A stretch of 64,000 nt of DNA from Aliiroseovarius halocynthiae (GTDB lineage: Bacteria; Pseudomonadota; Alphaproteobacteria; Rhodobacterales; Rhodobacteraceae): the NCBI RefSeq assembly GCF_007004645.1, contig NZ_ML660019.1, positions 265,295-329,294 of the forward strand, written 5' to 3'. Both the position numbers and the translations under genes were made by a program. The stretch's first letter is position 1. Each line of letters opens with the position of its first letter. The notes below the pieces were generated by a model. It had not been told where the DNA came from, did not search any database, and saw only the letters and a program-made list of their open reading frames with translations. Positions 61,761 through 64,000 of this stretch are shown here, in pieces.

Positions 61761-62072
61761 GATATGCCCCCTTGGTTTCAGCATTCGCGGCGGGTTCGTG
61801 GCAGCGACCGTAAATGGCCACAAATGCTTGATGCCTGTACAAGGTTCGGCGTTCTTTGCGCCTTGCCTTACTAGATATGGTGTCACTCGCATTCCTCGCT
61901 GTAAAGTGAAACTTTGCCTGTTCAGCAAGTTGTCCACAGAAAACTTTTGTTTCTCCACAGGTTAACGGAATTTGGGTCGGGCGGCGGTTTCAGGCCGTAT
62001 ATAGGGCATGTGCTTGACCTTGCCGCGCAGAAACCCCAGTTTGGCGCAAATCTTACCCGTCAGGAGCCACAG
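61761..62072. other. Divergent gap with two DnaA-box-like sites
   Basis: No gene is seen in these 312 bases between the YbjN protein and lolC. TTGTCCACA (61930-61938) and TTCTCCACA (61951-61959) resemble DnaA boxes (TTATCCACA) 21 bases apart. Nothing else like an origin is visible. Confidence 0.45.
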
Positions 62073-63359
62073 TTGCCCAAGCGAACAGCCCCGTTTTCCC
62101 GTTTCGAATGGCAGATTGCGTGGCGATATCTCCGTGCACGGCGTGCCGAAGGTGGTGTCAGCACGATGACCTGGATCAGTTTGATCGGGATTACGCTTGC
62201 CGTAGCTGCCCTGATCATCACGCTGGCCGTGCGGACTGGTTTCCGCGATGAATTTGTCGACACGATCTTGGGTGCAAACGCCCATGTCGAGGTCTTTGCG
62301 CAAAGCCGGGTCACCGCCAATGGGGGGCTGGACCGGACCATTCAGAATTATGAAGACTGGGCCGATCGGATCATGACCGTCCCGGGCGTTGTGCGTGCAG
62401 CACCTTTGATCAAGGGTCAGATCATGGCCAATCGCGGGCAATATAATGCAGGGGTCGAGGTGTTCGGGATTTCCCAAGAGGACATCATGACCATTCCTCG
62501 TATTGCTGAACCCGAAAGCTCGGCTGGGGATCTGGCGGATTTTGAGCGCGGTATTTCGATCGGGTCGGGCGTGGCGGCTGAACTGAATGTCGGCATCGGT
62601 GACAAGATCAAGATCATCTCACCCAACGGGGTGAAGACCGCGTTTGGCACCAGCCCGCGCGTGAATGCCTATGAGGTGACGTATATCTTTACTGCGGGCC
62701 GCTGGGACATCGACCGCACCCGCGTTTATCTGCCCATCGCTGAAGCGCAGAGCTTTTTCAACCGCGAAGGGTTGGCCGATGAGATCGAGGTGATGGTGGA
62801 TGATCCGGAAGGGATTGATGACCTTCTTCTTCCGATCATGGAGGCCGTCGAAGATCCAAGCGGGGTTTGGACGTGGCGCGATCGGTCGGGCGCATTCCTG
62901 CGGGCACTGGATATGGAGGATAACGTGATGTTCATCATCCTGTCCGTGCTGGTGCTGATTGCATCGATGAACATCACGTCCGGCCTGATCATGTTGGTGA
63001 AGAACAAGGGGCGCGATATTGGCATTTTGCGCACGATGGGTCTGACGGAAGGGTCCATCTTGCGTGTGTTTTTCTTGTGCGGATCACTGACGGGCGTGGT
63101 CGGTACGATTGCAGGCGTGATCCTTGGCTGCCTGTTTGCCTTGAACATCGACAGCGTATTTTCACTGGTGAATTACGTCTCGGGCGGCGGGGTGTGGGAT
63201 CCGTCAATCCGTGGCATTTACCACCTGCCAGCCAAGCTGGAATTCTGGGATGTGGCGTCTGCTGTCGGCCTGTCGCTGACCTTGTCATTTGTTGTGACCC
63301 TATTCCCGGCGCGTAAAGCCGCACGGATGAACCCGGTGGAGGCACTGCGCTATGAGTGA
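62073..63359 (+). CDS. lolC: Lipoprotein-releasing permease LolC/LolE family
   Basis: This 428-residue permease has an N-terminal membrane helix, a large periplasmic domain (about 45-270) and three C-terminal helices (from [15 protein letters not shown]). It detaches lipoproteins from the inner membrane. The start is TTG 62073 ([20 protein letters not shown]), because AGGAG precedes it and upstream frames lack similarity. Its stop overlaps the lolD start by eight bases. Alphaproteobacteria often have a single LolC/E-type permease, so the symbol is a convenience. Confidence 0.93.
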   Translation: MPKRTAPFSRFEWQIAWRYLRARRAEGGVSTMTWISLIGITLAVAALIITLAVRTGFRDEFVDTILGANAHVEVFAQSRVTANGGLDRTIQNYEDWADRIMTVPGVVRAAPLIKGQIMANRGQYNAGVEVFGISQEDIMTIPRIAEPESSAGDLADFERGISIGSGVAAELNVGIGDKIKIISPNGVKTAFGTSPRVNAYEVTYIFTAGRWDIDRTRVYLPIAEAQSFFNREGLADEIEVMVDDPEGIDDLLLPIMEAVEDPSGVWTWRDRSGAFLRALDMEDNVMFIILSVLVLIASMNITSGLIMLVKNKGRDIGILRTMGLTEGSILRVFFLCGSLTGVVGTIAGVILGCLFALNIDSVFSLVNYVSGGGVWDPSIRGIYHLPAKLEFWDVASAVGLSLTLSFVVTLFPARKAARMNPVEALRYE

Positions 63360-64000
63360 CACGGTTCTTAAACTCTCGGGTATCACGAAAACCTATAACG
63401 AAGGCACACCGGGCGAAATCCGCGTGCTGCGCGGCGCAGGTCTGTCGATTGCCAAGGGTGAGGTTGTTGCGCTGGTTGCACCTTCTGGCTCGGGCAAATC
63501 TACGCTTCTGCACATCGCCGGGCTGCTGGATATGGCGGATGCGGGCGAGGTTTCGATCAACGGGCAGAAGATGGATGCGCAGTCTGACCGGCGCCGCACT
63601 GCAACGCGTCGCAACGAGGTGGGCTTTGTCTATCAGTTCCACCACCTGCTGCCGGAGTTCACCGCGTTGGAAAACATCGTGCTGCCGCAGCTGGCGAACG
63701 GTGTCGGCGAACGTGCCGCGCGTGACCACGCGATGGAATTGATGGCCCGCGTTGGCGTTGATACCCGCGCCAGCCACCGCCCAGCAGAACTGTCTGGCGG
63801 CGAACAGCAGCGCGTGGCTTTTTGCCGGGCGCTTGCCAACCGTCCAGCGCTTTTGCTGGCGGACGAACCTACTGGGAACCTTGACCCGGACACGGCAGAA
63901 ACCGTCTTTGCAGCCTTGATGGAACTTGTGCGCGACACCGGCCTGTCTGCCCTGATCGCCACGCATAACCTTGAGCTGGCCGCACGCATGGATCGCACCC
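63352..64000 (+). CDS. lolD: Lipoprotein-releasing ATPase LolD, 3' end missing
   Basis: The frame from ATG 63352 runs off the window after 216 codons. Walker [10 protein letters not shown], the signature [13 protein letters not shown], Walker [12 protein letters not shown] and the H-loop ATHNLEL are visible, so the ATPase is active in form. It powers the LolC/E permease. The normal protein is about 225-230 residues, so only about ten residues are missing. Confidence 0.95.
   Translation, partial: MSDTVLKLSGITKTYNEGTPGEIRVLRGAGLSIAKGEVVALVAPSGSGKSTLLHIAGLLDMADAGEVSINGQKMDAQSDRRRTATRRNEVGFVYQFHHLLPEFTALENIVLPQLANGVGERAARDHAMELMARVGVDTRASHRPAELSGGEQQRVAFCRALANRPALLLADEPTGNLDPDTAETVFAALMELVRDTGLSALIATHNLELAARMDRT

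Overview
The window looks like chromosomal DNA of a marine alphaproteobacterium of the Rhodobacterales (Roseobacter group). The grounds are the GC-rich codon use, the rplO-secY-adk-rpsM-rpsK-rpoA-rplQ block, an AapJQMP amino-acid transporter, an ATP12-type chaperone gene, the rpmH-rnpA-yidD and ttcA-yidC neighbourhood, plant-type gshA next to rsmE and ubiA, and dispersed palindromes of the kind seen between alphaproteobacterial genes. The genus is inference only. I found no rRNA, tRNA, CRISPR array, transposase or integrase.

Layout. 0.2-5.4 kb: an ABC exporter, rpmB, a small secreted protein with a PCu(A)C copper chaperone, then a lower-GC patch (about 3.65-4.57 kb) with one small unknown gene ending in a perfect 19-bp hairpin, then a drug/metabolite-type transporter. 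5.4-10.9 kb: ribosomal protein, Sec translocon, adenylate kinase and RNA polymerase alpha genes, with strong hairpin terminators after rplO, adk and rplQ. 11-15.9 kb: rarA, a cytochrome b561-like protein, and a tightly overlapping crcB-rluC-HAD-ATP12 run. 16-20.6 kb: aapJ-aapQ-aapM-aapP. 20.6-32.2 kb: rpiB, then mostly minus-strand housekeeping genes (VOC, SixA, an Fe-S protein, argB, engB, MOSC, yidC, an EAL phosphodiesterase, ttcA, two tiny DUF1127-like genes, yidD, rnpA, rpmH). 32.4-36.5 kb: TVP38/TMEM64 protein, flavin disulfide reductase, orphan histidine kinase, fasciclin protein.

36.6-44.4 kb is the most unusual part. A 1076-residue cytoplasmic reductive-dehalogenase/oxygenase-reductase fusion (the BhbA/NpRdhA class) lies downstream of a TetR regulator. 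Divergent to the regulator are a trimethylamine-methyltransferase (MttB)-like gene with no internal stop codon and a TMADH/DgcA-like flavoprotein. The shared TetR/MttB promoter carries a perfect palindrome over the regulator's -35 box. Both RdhA and MttB families use corrinoids, so I read this as a candidate regulated catabolic unit for a halogenated or N-methylated compound. The substrate is unknown.

44.4-51.6 kb: a coiled-coil membrane protein, a large OmpA-family protein, ubiA, rsmE, a GNAT protein, a small membrane protein and gshA. 52-53.2 kb: a lower-GC secreted protein with an RTX-like C-terminus. 53.5-64 kb: an FAD-linked 2-hydroxyacid dehydrogenase, glpK, an IMPACT-family protein, dgkA, a CII-like regulator with a 20-bp-period repeat upstream, tdk, a 2-hydroxyacid dehydrogenase, a CsaA-like protein, proC, a YbjN protein, and lolC with the start of lolD running off the end.
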